This document shows positions 54,562-62,090 of a stretch of 64,000 bases of DNA, piece by piece; within the stretch, counting starts at the first letter, position 1; every line of letters begins with the position of its first letter. The position numbers and the translations under genes are program-made. The notes beneath the pieces are model-generated. The model saw nothing but the letters and a program-made list of their open reading frames with translations, was not told where the DNA came from and searched no databases. The stretch is from G958295935 sp965224235 (GTDB taxonomy: Bacteria > Chloroflexota > Dehalococcoidia > Lucifugimonadales > Lucifugimonadaceae), in NCBI GenBank assembly GCA_965224235.1, contig CBDCYP010000001.1, positions 372,001-436,000 on the forward strand, given 5' to 3'.

Positions 54562-55082
54562 CGTAGCGCCGCTTCGAGGATGTCGAACGCGGCGGACGCC
54601 CGGACGGCGAGCCGTGATGCCCGCTCTCCAAACGGCGTGACGATTATCGTGCGGATTTCCGTTGCGGGGTCAACCCCTATCTGGAGCAACAGCCGGTCCT
54701 CCGGCAGCTCCGACGGCGCACGTTCCGGCCATTCGACTACAAGCGCGCCTCCCTGCAATGTTTCGTCGAGGGCGAGCTCGCGCGCCTCCGGCGGGTGATC
54801 TACGCGGTAAAGGTCCGCGTGAGACAGCTTTATACGTCCACTGTATTCGTTCACCAGGACGAACGTGGGGCTGCGGGCCGGTGATGTGCTGCCTATGCCG
54901 GCCGCCATGCCATGGACCATGCAGGTCTTGCCGGCGCCCAGCTCTCCTGACAGAAGTACCACGTCGCCCGGACCCATAGATTCGCCAATGGCCCGGCCCA
55001 GCAACTGAGTGGTCTGCTCCGAGTGGCTGACGACCACTTTGGCTGCCGCAATATGCGGCCGGTAACTATGTGACTCAGTCAC
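54558..55082 (-). CDS. tsaE: tRNA t6A synthesis ATPase TsaE
   Basis: 174 residues from GTG 55082, which overlaps the thiL stop as GTGACTGA (an upstream start at 55109 would run into thiL). Walker A SGELGAGKT, SPTFVLVNEY, and VVEWPERA near the C-terminus. P-loop subunit of the TsaBDE complex. Confidence 0.93.
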   Translation of the reverse strand: MTESHSYRPHIAAAKVVVSHSEQTTQLLGRAIGESMGPGDVVLLSGELGAGKTCMVHGMAAGIGSTSPARSPTFVLVNEYSGRIKLSHADLYRVDHPPEARELALDETLQGGALVVEWPERAPSELPEDRLLLQIGVDPATEIRTIIVTPFGERASRLAVRASAAFDILEAALR

Positions 55083-56109
55083 CGAAGTGGTCCCAGCCGT
55101 AGTGGGCAACCGCGATCGCCGAGCCGTCGACGCCGATCGCGCTGATCGGATGCTGCGTCGCCGACGGCCTTTCTGAAATCTTGCCGATCACGTGGAGATT
55201 GCCGACAAGGACCTTGTCCGCTCGCTGAAACGCTTGTTCGGGAGCAGTAACGATCAGTTCGTAGTCCTCCCCTCCTCCGAGGGCCAGGTCGAGCCAGCCC
55301 ACCGGATACTCTCGCTTCAATTCATCCGGAACAGGAACTTTGTGAACTTCTATTTCCGCTCCTACATCGCTTGATTCGCAGACCCTCGACAAGTCCGCCA
55401 TCAGCCCGTCGCTCACGTCGATCCCGCATTTGAATCCGCTATCGACCAGCGCTTTGCCTGCATCCACCTTTGCCCGCGGCCGGAAGTGATTTTTTTTGAG
55501 GTATTCCGCGTCCGGCGAATGCCGGTTTTCCGCCACCGCTCTAAGCCCTCCCGCAGACCCGCCAAGAGGGCCCGTTACGGCGATGATGTCGCCGAATCGC
55601 GCCCGGTCGCGCCTCAGCAGCGCGGGTTCGCCCGTGCCGTCCACTCCGGCCGTTCCAACGAGGGCGACGGATATGAAAAACACGCCGGACCGGACCGTAT
55701 CTCCGCCGACGATCTCACCCCCGAATTCGTTCATTGCGGCGGCCATGCCCCGATAAACGGATTCGATGTCCAATACCGAAAGGTCTTCCGTGACGCCGAG
55801 AGAGACCAGGGCATGCCCCGGTATCCCGCCCATGGCTGCAATATCACTCTGATTGCTTACTATGGCTTTCCAGCCCAGGTCGAACCAGTCGATCTGCCCT
55901 GATCGAAAATGCACACCGTCGACCATGGAGTCGGCGGTAAGCAATTCGGCCGTTGCGCCGCGCAGGACTACCGCGCAGTCGTCGCCTACTCCGATGAATG
56001 GTACGTTTTTTGAATCAGCCTGCGATTCTGCTTTCAGCAGGCTATGAAGCCGCCTGATGAGATCGAACTCGCCGGTTTTCCTGGGTGCGTCGGTGGGGGT
56101 GCCCAACAT
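55075..56109 (-). CDS. thiL: Thiamine-monophosphate kinase
   Basis: 344 residues. IGVGDDCAVV, LTADSMVDGVHF, GGDTVRSG and the late LALGGGEDYELIVTAP are ThiL signatures of the PurM/ThiL fold. Phosphorylates thiamine phosphate to the diphosphate. On its strand TATAAT stands 7 bases before the ATG with no ribosome site, so the mRNA may be leaderless. Confidence 0.94.
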   Translation of the reverse strand: MLGTPTDAPRKTGEFDLIRRLHSLLKAESQADSKNVPFIGVGDDCAVVLRGATAELLTADSMVDGVHFRSGQIDWFDLGWKAIVSNQSDIAAMGGIPGHALVSLGVTEDLSVLDIESVYRGMAAAMNEFGGEIVGGDTVRSGVFFISVALVGTAGVDGTGEPALLRRDRARFGDIIAVTGPLGGSAGGLRAVAENRHSPDAEYLKKNHFRPRAKVDAGKALVDSGFKCGIDVSDGLMADLSRVCESSDVGAEIEVHKVPVPDELKREYPVGWLDLALGGGEDYELIVTAPEQAFQRADKVLVGNLHVIGKISERPSATQHPISAIGVDGSAIAVAHYGWDHFGD

Positions 56110-56116
56110 ACGGTCG

Positions 56117-56122
56117 ATTATA
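56117..56122 (-). promoter_or_regulatory. Perfect -10 TATAAT of thiL, 7 bases before its ATG
   Basis: On the minus strand TATAAT-CGACCGT-ATG, the same spacing as at rsfS. No good -35 hexamer is visible. It suggests a leaderless transcript for the thiL-tsaE-tsaB run. Confidence 0.55.
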
Positions 56123-56218
56123 CGAAAGGCGAAGTTGCGTAAATCGCGGCGACCGGGGGAAGACGGCTTTCACGTGAGAGTGACCATTCGGCTTTGGTAC
56201 GGCCGGCAATCCTCTGCC

Positions 56219-56224
56219 TATAAT
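56219..56224 (+). promoter_or_regulatory. Possible -10 for the tautomerase gene
   Basis: TATAAT about 90 bases upstream of the 56317 start. The -35 region is weak (TTGGTA at 19 bases). Confidence 0.35.
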
Positions 56225-56316
56225 CCCAACAACCCGTCGCTCGACGGGCGCCGGCGCACCGTGTGCCACACACACAAAGAGCGCCGTTGGGTGAGCTTGA
56301 AATGAAGGAGTTGACT

Positions 56317-56496
56317 TTGCCGATAGTGAACATTCAACTGTACGAGGGACGTACGCAGCAGCAAAAAGACGACATCGCGATGGGCGTTGCCGAGACGATT
56401 TCACGCGTGGCTGAAGTGCCGGTCGAGGCAACCGTCGTGATCTTCACCGACACGAAGCGATCGGACTGGAGCGTCGGTGGAAAGTCTCAGCAGTAG
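56317..56496 (+). CDS. 4-oxalocrotonate tautomerase-family protein
   Basis: 59 residues. The TTG at 56317 with AAGGAG 6 bases upstream starts the protein as M-PIVNIQLYEGRT. After Met removal this places Pro at position 1, the catalytic base of the family. An ATG at 56302 lies upstream of that site and would bury the Pro. The 4-OT superfamily includes tautomerases and dehalogenases; substrate unknown. Confidence 0.85.
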   Translation: MPIVNIQLYEGRTQQQKDDIAMGVAETISRVAEVPVEATVVIFTDTKRSDWSVGGKSQQ

Positions 56497-56586
56497 GAAA
56501 CGATCTCCGAATCCGGCTGAACACGGCGCGCGCCGCCGACCGTCGCGGCGTTGACACCGCAACCTGCCTCCGCTTGAATTAGTGGT

Positions 56587-56662
56587 GGCCCGCTAGCTCA
56601 ATTGGCAGAGCAAGTGACTCTTAATCACTAGGTTCGGGGTTCGAGTCCCCGGCGGGTCACCA
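56587..56662 (+). tRNA. tRNA-Lys(CTT)
   Basis: 76 nt with a full cloverleaf: acceptor ggcccgc/gcgggtc (one G-U), D-arm gctc/gagc, anticodon stem agtga/tcact with loop ctcttaa (anticodon CTT), T-arm cgggg/ccccg with loop ttcgagt. The CCA end is encoded. It reads AAG. Confidence 0.97.
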
Positions 56663-56891
56663 AAGGTCGTTGGCAGGCGCCCTTCGACCGAATTTGATCG
56701 GACTACCAGAAACGTCCCGGCTTTTTTCACCCGCGGTTATGGTCCCTGCAACTCCGGGAAGTCATTCGCGTAGAATCCGCGGTCCCTGGCGAGAAACGCA
56801 TCGGCGGCGATAGTGGCGTGAGCGCCGACCCAGTAGCGTGAAGCAGCCCGGTCCTGATGCGTTGCCGTCGGGTCCGCCAGGAGGTAGAGCA

Positions 56892-57296
56892 ATGCCCATA
56901 GCGAAGAGACTTATCGGGGCGGCGTTGTTCGGTTACGCCGTTCTATACACGCTGCAGGTCGTCTTCAGCAGCTTCTACGCCGACGCCCTGGCGCCGTCCG
57001 AAGTATGGCGGGTGATGAACTACTTCACCGCAGTGGGAATCATCATCGCGGCGGTCGTGGCCTACTGGCACAAGCGAAGTTTGAGGGCCGACTCGCCCAC
57101 CGGGCAAATTGTGGGGGCGCTGGCGGCGTTCTACGTCACCCTGGCGCTGGGCATCTGGTTTTTCACCGTCTGGTTCAGGCTGCTCCTGTTGAACGAAGGT
57201 GAGTCCGACAACGTGGTCTGGGCCATGGTGTCGGCGCTCAACCCATTTGTCCTGGGAACAACCGGCGCTTCCCTATGGAAATCGGCCCGTCGTTAG
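56892..57296 (+). CDS. Small membrane protein, unknown
   Basis: 134 residues from ATG 56892, with AGGAGGT upstream. Four hydrophobic segments (LIGAALFGYAVLYTLQVVF, VMNYFTAVGIIIAAVVAYW, IVGALAAFYVTLALGIWFF, AMVSALNPFVLGTTGASLW). No family recognised. Confidence 0.8.
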   Translation: MPIAKRLIGAALFGYAVLYTLQVVFSSFYADALAPSEVWRVMNYFTAVGIIIAAVVAYWHKRSLRADSPTGQIVGALAAFYVTLALGIWFFTVWFRLLLLNEGESDNVVWAMVSALNPFVLGTTGASLWKSARR

Positions 57297-57390
57297 AGGG
57301 CAACTTCCCGGGGAGGTTGAACAAAGACGCGCACGCAGGTAGCACAGTATCGCGGCTCAATAAGCCCCCGCCGGACTCAACGGCGTTGAG

Positions 57391-57987
57391 CTAACCAGCC
57401 ATGCCGTGCATATTGACAATCGTGAGGATGGACTTGGCTCCTTCAGCCGCATCGTCCGAAGTTTGGTCCCCGATACCCAGCAGTGAAAAGATAATCACGT
57501 TAATGATTATCACCGGAATGAGAGCGATTAGGATCACGAAGAACGCCCGGAGGGTTGACGTGTAATCCAGGCTTTGGCGTACGGCAACCACCATGGCTGC
57601 CAACTGCCAGAGAAATGCCAAAGTTACGATGATCCCCCCAACGACCGGTACGAAGATAAATACGTTTAGCAACCCCGGGGTTTGGGCGAAACCTGTGCCG
57701 CGCGCCAATTGTCCCCAGTCAGCTTCAGTCTCCTGAGTCTTCAATATCGTAGTTCCGACAATCCAGGCCACCAGCGCCCAGACGGCCCACGTCACAACCC
57801 CACGAATCGCGCCGAAAACCAGTCCCCTGCCCAAGTCGATGTCGCCGCTCAGCAGACCGCCGACACCGGCGGCGATGGCAACGATAATCACCACGAGCAG
57901 CGCTTGTATGGTGGCGCCTTTGTCCTTCTCAACCTCCTCATAGGTGTAGACATTCAAACGGGCTGCGCCCAACATTCTGCCTAGCAT
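57391..57987 (-). CDS. Yip1-domain membrane protein
   Basis: 198 residues, five or so membrane segments. MLGAARLNVYTYEEVEKDKG at the N-terminus, then IQALLVVIIVAIAAGVGGLL and VTWAVWALVAWIVG; LLNVFIFVPVVGGII and RQSLDYTSTLRAFFVIL give the Yip1 pattern. Function in bacteria unknown. Confidence 0.75.
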   Translation of the reverse strand: MLGRMLGAARLNVYTYEEVEKDKGATIQALLVVIIVAIAAGVGGLLSGDIDLGRGLVFGAIRGVVTWAVWALVAWIVGTTILKTQETEADWGQLARGTGFAQTPGLLNVFIFVPVVGGIIVTLAFLWQLAAMVVAVRQSLDYTSTLRAFFVILIALIPVIIINVIIFSLLGIGDQTSDDAAEGAKSILTIVNMHGMAG

Positions 57988-58308
57988 TGGATCAACTCAC
58001 GCTCCATGGTTTCGTTGGTCTTAAACGGCCGGGAATAGGGTATTCCCATCGGCTGGGCATGTTACTACACGAGGCGATCTTGTCAGGTGGAAGGATAAGG
58101 CGAAGAGAGGGTATGCTCGGGCATGCAGGTAGGCGGATGCGAGGTGCGGTTAGCCGGCGGTCTTGAGGGTTGGTTGCATTGGGACCACTACGGCAGCGGC
58201 TTTGACATCACACCTACGAACGGCGCCCGGACGGCCTCTGTCCACAGCGACAGATCAGCGGGCATCTGAAGCCTGCGTAAATATCATCCGTCACTTTGCT
58301 GGGAAGCC
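57988..58308. other. Divergent gap between the Yip1 gene and the cytochrome gene
   Basis: About 320 bases without a gene. The only structure I see is a perfect hairpin gggaata-ggg-tattccc at 58031-58047. Confidence 0.5.
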
Positions 58309-58821
58309 ATGCGAACCGGCCGTTACACTACCGCTTTCGTTTCGCTGATCGCCGCACTTGCGGTGGTCACCTGCTCGTCCTCGGCCGGCGAAAAGAGTTT
58401 GCCCTCCGACAAAGTCGTCTCCCAAGCCTCCGCTTCCCGGACCGGGCAAGAGATTTATACCGGTACGTGTTCCGTTTGTCACGGCGCCGATGCCCAGGGA
58501 CAACCCAACTGGCATATCCCCAAGGAGGACGGTGTATTGCCGGCTCCTCCCCTGAACGGCGACGGCCACACGTGGCATCATGCGGATGGTCTCTTGTACC
58601 GGGTCGTCAGCCAGGGCGGGAAGATACTGGAAGACCCGCGCGTGCCGAGCTTCAAGAGCGGAATGCCTGCGTTTGGGGGCCAACTCAGTCACGAAGAGAT
58701 AGTCGCAGTGATTGAATATGTCGAAAGCCTCTGGGACGACAAGACCAGTCGAGGGTTATCTATCAGCGAGTCGCAAGCATTAGTAAGCGAGCGCGACCCG
58801 TTTCCGCCAAGTGGCAATTAG
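58309..58821 (+). CDS. c-type cytochrome lipoprotein
   Basis: 170 residues. Signal peptide with lipobox (AVVTC), so anchored outside the membrane by lipid. One heme motif CSVCH at residues about 54-58, with a later Met (KSGMPAFGG) as the probable sixth ligand, then LSHEEIVAVIEYVESLW. Class I single-heme cytochrome, probably a soluble electron carrier on the cell surface. The N-terminal cleavage region is short. Confidence 0.9.
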   Translation: MRTGRYTTAFVSLIAALAVVTCSSSAGEKSLPSDKVVSQASASRTGQEIYTGTCSVCHGADAQGQPNWHIPKEDGVLPAPPLNGDGHTWHHADGLLYRVVSQGGKILEDPRVPSFKSGMPAFGGQLSHEEIVAVIEYVESLWDDKTSRGLSISESQALVSERDPFPPSGN

Positions 58822-59314
58822 GATGCGGTTACGACGATTGGGCGCGGCCGAATCGAAGCCCCGACGATCTCTCCGTGAGGGACGAGACGATCACTCTCAC
58901 GGCGCCGCCAGAAATGCAAGGGTGTTACCAGATACAGTCATTGCCTGACCGCTACTGAGTTCCATCATTTGATCATCGGCCGTCGCCAGTTGGATCTCAG
59001 GATACGTCGAAGCGTTGCTTGGACCGGTTGACGCACGGTTGACCCGCGGCCGAATGGCACGCCACGCGAATCACCGAAAACGAGATTTCATTGTCCATCC
59101 CTCCGCCTGGGACGGGGTCCCGGCCGCCAACGATGCCCACGCTCAAATGAGACCAAGCAAAAGGACGGCGACGATGGCCAAACCCGCGGTCGCGGCGACC
59201 ATCCAGGTAGCAACACCGGCCCGCTTGACCGAAATCGGATGTTGGAAAATCGGAGCGCGTTCCAGCGATATCCGCCGCGTGTTTCCGGCAACATGAGCAG
59301 AGGACCGAAGTCAG
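58822..59314. other. Gap with an interrupted minus-strand reading frame
   Basis: No intact gene. On the minus strand one frame stays open from about 59330 down to 58899 apart from two TGA codons (59143-59145 and about 59068-59070). It encodes a hydrophobic helix (VATWMVAATAGLAIVAVLLL) and a protein-like end (IQLATADDQMMELSSGQAMT). A decayed gene is the simplest reading. Confidence 0.4.
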
Positions 59315-60310
59315 ATGCACGGAACCGTCAAATACGGTGTGATCAGCACCGCCCGCATCGCCGTCAATAAGCACATACCGGCTATTCAGGATTCGATTAA
59401 CGGCGAGGTTGTCGCGATATCGAGCCGAGATCCAGCCTTGGCGAAGTCAGAGGCGGGCAGGCTAGGCATCCCGAAGTACTACGGCAGCTACAACGAGTTG
59501 ATCGCTGATCCGGACATCGACGCCGTGGTGAACCCGCTGCCGAACACGATGCACCACGAGTGGACTATTCGGGCGGCCAACGCAGGCAAACACGTGATGT
59601 GCGAAAAGCCTATCGCAATGACCGTCCAGGAAGCGCGGGAGATGCACGATGCAGCGGAAGAGAACGGCGTTCAGCTGGCGGAGTCGTTCACACACAGGCT
59701 GACTGAGCAGATGCGTTACGTTCGGGCCGGCGTGGCCAACGGACTTATCGGTTATGTCACCGAGGCGCACGGGAGGCTCACCTCTTTCCTGCGCGAGGTC
59801 GACACCAACATCCGTGCGAACCCCGAACTTGGCGGCGGCAGCTTGTGGGACCGCGGGTCGTATCCCGTCAGCGCCCTCCGATTCGTGCTCGGCGCCGAGC
59901 CGGAAGTCGCTTATGCGATGCGGCGGGATTACCTTGGCCGGGACATCGACTCGACGCTCGTCGGGATTCTCCAATTCCCGGACAATGTGGCGGGTACGGT
60001 GTCGAGCAGCATCGAGCAGACGATGACTAACCGGCTTTATGTGGTCGGTTCACGAGGCACACTCACCGTAACCCACATGTTTGAAGAGGATGCGCCTGTG
60101 ATCACGGAGGTCGACGGTAAGACAGAGGAGATTCAGTTCTTCGGGCCGAACCGGTTCGTCGTCCTTTATGAGCAGTTCTCGGACACGATACTAAACGGAA
60201 CGCCCCAGGAATTCGGGCGAGACGACTCGGTCGCGAACACCGCCGCGCTCAAGGCGCTACTTAAGTCGGCGGTCACAGGCAGTCCGGTCAAAATATCCAG
60301 CATGCTGTAA
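59315..60310 (+). CDS. Gfo/Idh/MocA-family oxidoreductase
   Basis: 331 residues. Rossmann N-domain (YGVISTARIAVNKHIPAI), the EKPIAM motif with its catalytic Lys, and the C-terminal beta domain with GGGSLWDRGSYPVSALRFVL. NAD(P)-dependent; it may act on a sugar or related polyol. The substrate is not known. Confidence 0.88.
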   Translation: MHGTVKYGVISTARIAVNKHIPAIQDSINGEVVAISSRDPALAKSEAGRLGIPKYYGSYNELIADPDIDAVVNPLPNTMHHEWTIRAANAGKHVMCEKPIAMTVQEAREMHDAAEENGVQLAESFTHRLTEQMRYVRAGVANGLIGYVTEAHGRLTSFLREVDTNIRANPELGGGSLWDRGSYPVSALRFVLGAEPEVAYAMRRDYLGRDIDSTLVGILQFPDNVAGTVSSSIEQTMTNRLYVVGSRGTLTVTHMFEEDAPVITEVDGKTEEIQFFGPNRFVVLYEQFSDTILNGTPQEFGRDDSVANTAALKALLKSAVTGSPVKISSML

Positions 60311-60443
60311 TAGGCTGCGGAAGCGGCGGCGAAAAGACGGTTGACGCGCCACGGGCGAATTCACAGGCTCATTACCACGGCAATCCGTTACCGCGGCGTC
60401 GCACCTCCCAGTTTTCAAGTGTGACGGGCGGTTGGCGCCTGGT

Positions 60444-61208
60444 TCAGCGCCCGGCCACCGGTTTGTTCCACCGTGCCTCGAGTTGGTAGCGCGGCTTCCA
60501 ACCCAGAACCCGTCGAATCTTGTCGTTGCGGAACTTGCCGTGAGGCAGATCGGCGAACACGAAGAAGGACTCGAACTTCGAATAGAGACGGGACTCGGGC
60601 ACCTCGACCGCGCAGCGGATGGCGTCTCCGGCGTCCGGCCAGGCCACTGAAAACGGGGTCAGATCATCGTGCAGCGGCACGGTTTCACCCTCGCTGGTCG
60701 CGTACGTGTCTGGGCGCATCATGTTGTAGTAGTGGAGCGTAAGGACCTGGATGCCGTGGCGTTCGGCGTAGATGCGGCAGATCTCCTGCCCCAACGCCTT
60801 GCTGAGCGCGTACAGGCGCGTACCTGGCGCGGGCGGCACCTCGGGGTTCAGGCCAAAATCCCATTCTTCGTATTGCGGCCCGACCGTCTGAAAGTGGGGG
60901 CCGGTGTTTACTACCCTGCCGATGCCGTGCTTCCTCGCCGCAACCATCATGTTGTAGTTGCCGCGCGTGCTGACGTCGAAGGCGAGTTTCCGATCGTGGC
61001 GCAACACCGACAGGTTGACGATGACGTCCATGTCGGCCGCGGCCTCGACTACACCGTCGAGGTCTGACGCGTCCAGCTTTACGTACTCGTGCATGAATTC
61101 TGCCGGCGGATCGTTGATGTCGGTCACGCGCAGTTCGTGCCGACCCTCGAGGGCCTTGATTGTCCAGGGGCCGAGCATGCCGTTGCCGCCCAGGATGAGG
61201 ATCTTCAT
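60444..61208 (-). CDS. NAD-dependent epimerase/dehydratase (extended SDR)
   Basis: 254 residues. Nucleotide-binding GGNGMLG at the start and YxxxK in YALSKALGQEI. Rossmann SDR with a short C-domain, ending VLGWKPRYQLEARW. Overlaps the upstream SDR gene (61205-61909) by 4 bases; the two form one operon. Confidence 0.87.
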   Translation of the reverse strand: MKILILGGNGMLGPWTIKALEGRHELRVTDINDPPAEFMHEYVKLDASDLDGVVEAAADMDVIVNLSVLRHDRKLAFDVSTRGNYNMMVAARKHGIGRVVNTGPHFQTVGPQYEEWDFGLNPEVPPAPGTRLYALSKALGQEICRIYAERHGIQVLTLHYYNMMRPDTYATSEGETVPLHDDLTPFSVAWPDAGDAIRCAVEVPESRLYSKFESFFVFADLPHGKFRNDKIRRVLGWKPRYQLEARWNKPVAGR

Positions 61209-61909
61209 GCGCCCTTCTCCGTGCCGCTTGCGGATGGAAATCGCAGCAGTTCACCGGCGGCATGCATCAGATACCGCTGGCTCGGTACCGGCGATTGGAC
61301 GTGAATGTCCTGCCAACGTGCGATATCCGCGGTGAGCGCCTCGACTACCGCGGTGAAAACGTCGTCAATCGAGACGGCGGCTGATTCGCCCGATTCGACA
61401 GCAGCCTGCCGGTCTCCATAGATAAGCGGGAATCCGAGGCGCAACGTCGCGACGGTGATCAGGGCGTCTCGGGCGAACTCCTTGCACACCACCTCCCCGA
61501 GGTGGCAGGCCAGCAATAGCGGGTCCTCCGCCGGAGGCAGGGAGCGCCACTTTTCGGTGACCGTGAGGTTTTCATCGTAGTCCTCGAGCAGGCGCAGGGT
61601 GCTCAGGTAGATGCATCGTGCGACTCCGGCGTTGGATGCGGCCGTCAGAAGGTTGTACGTTCCGCGGGAGTAGTAGTCGATGACCTCAGACGGGTCGCCG
61701 GGATCGACGGCGTTGTACCCGATGTGGATGATCGCATCGATGCCGCTGACGAGTTGGTCCGTCGCATCGTCGTGGCCGAGGTCACATTGCGTGACCCCCG
61801 CATCCTCTCCGCCGCCGAGGGCCGTCAATCGGACCGTGTGGCTGGCCGCAAGCCGCTTGGCCAACGCAGTCGCCAACTGGGACCTGCCTTGTGTAATGAG
61901 GATGTTCAT
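61205..61909 (-). CDS. SDR-like protein lacking catalytic Tyr
   Basis: 234 residues, clearly related in fold to the following gene (MNILITQGRSQLATALAKRL, IIHIGYNAVD, GVARCIYLSTLRLLEDYD). The active-site region reads LLACHLGEVVCKEFA, with no YxxxK, and the GxxGxxG site is degenerate. Probably a non-catalytic or altered partner of the overlapping SDR enzyme at 60444. Confidence 0.75.
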   Translation of the reverse strand: MNILITQGRSQLATALAKRLAASHTVRLTALGGGEDAGVTQCDLGHDDATDQLVSGIDAIIHIGYNAVDPGDPSEVIDYYSRGTYNLLTAASNAGVARCIYLSTLRLLEDYDENLTVTEKWRSLPPAEDPLLLACHLGEVVCKEFARDALITVATLRLGFPLIYGDRQAAVESGESAAVSIDDVFTAVVEALTADIARWQDIHVQSPVPSQRYLMHAAGELLRFPSASGTEKGA

Positions 61910-62090
61910 GTAGCGCCCTGCCCTGCTCGCCTGAATCGTGCCCGAAAGGCTACAACGTCCGGGTGGCGGGCGCTATGGGTGGAGCGGACGTCCGCATACG
62001 CGCATTCAGGTCCTTTTCCGAGACGTTGGCGACCCGGATCATGCCACCGCGGTCTGTGTGGCGGGCGTCGGAGCGGCAGGTCGCCGGGCG

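Noticed and set aside
59143..59145. TGA as selenocysteine with a SECIS hairpin
   Set aside because: The hairpin loop is CCC without the conserved G and the spacing is poor; the decayed-gene reading is simpler.
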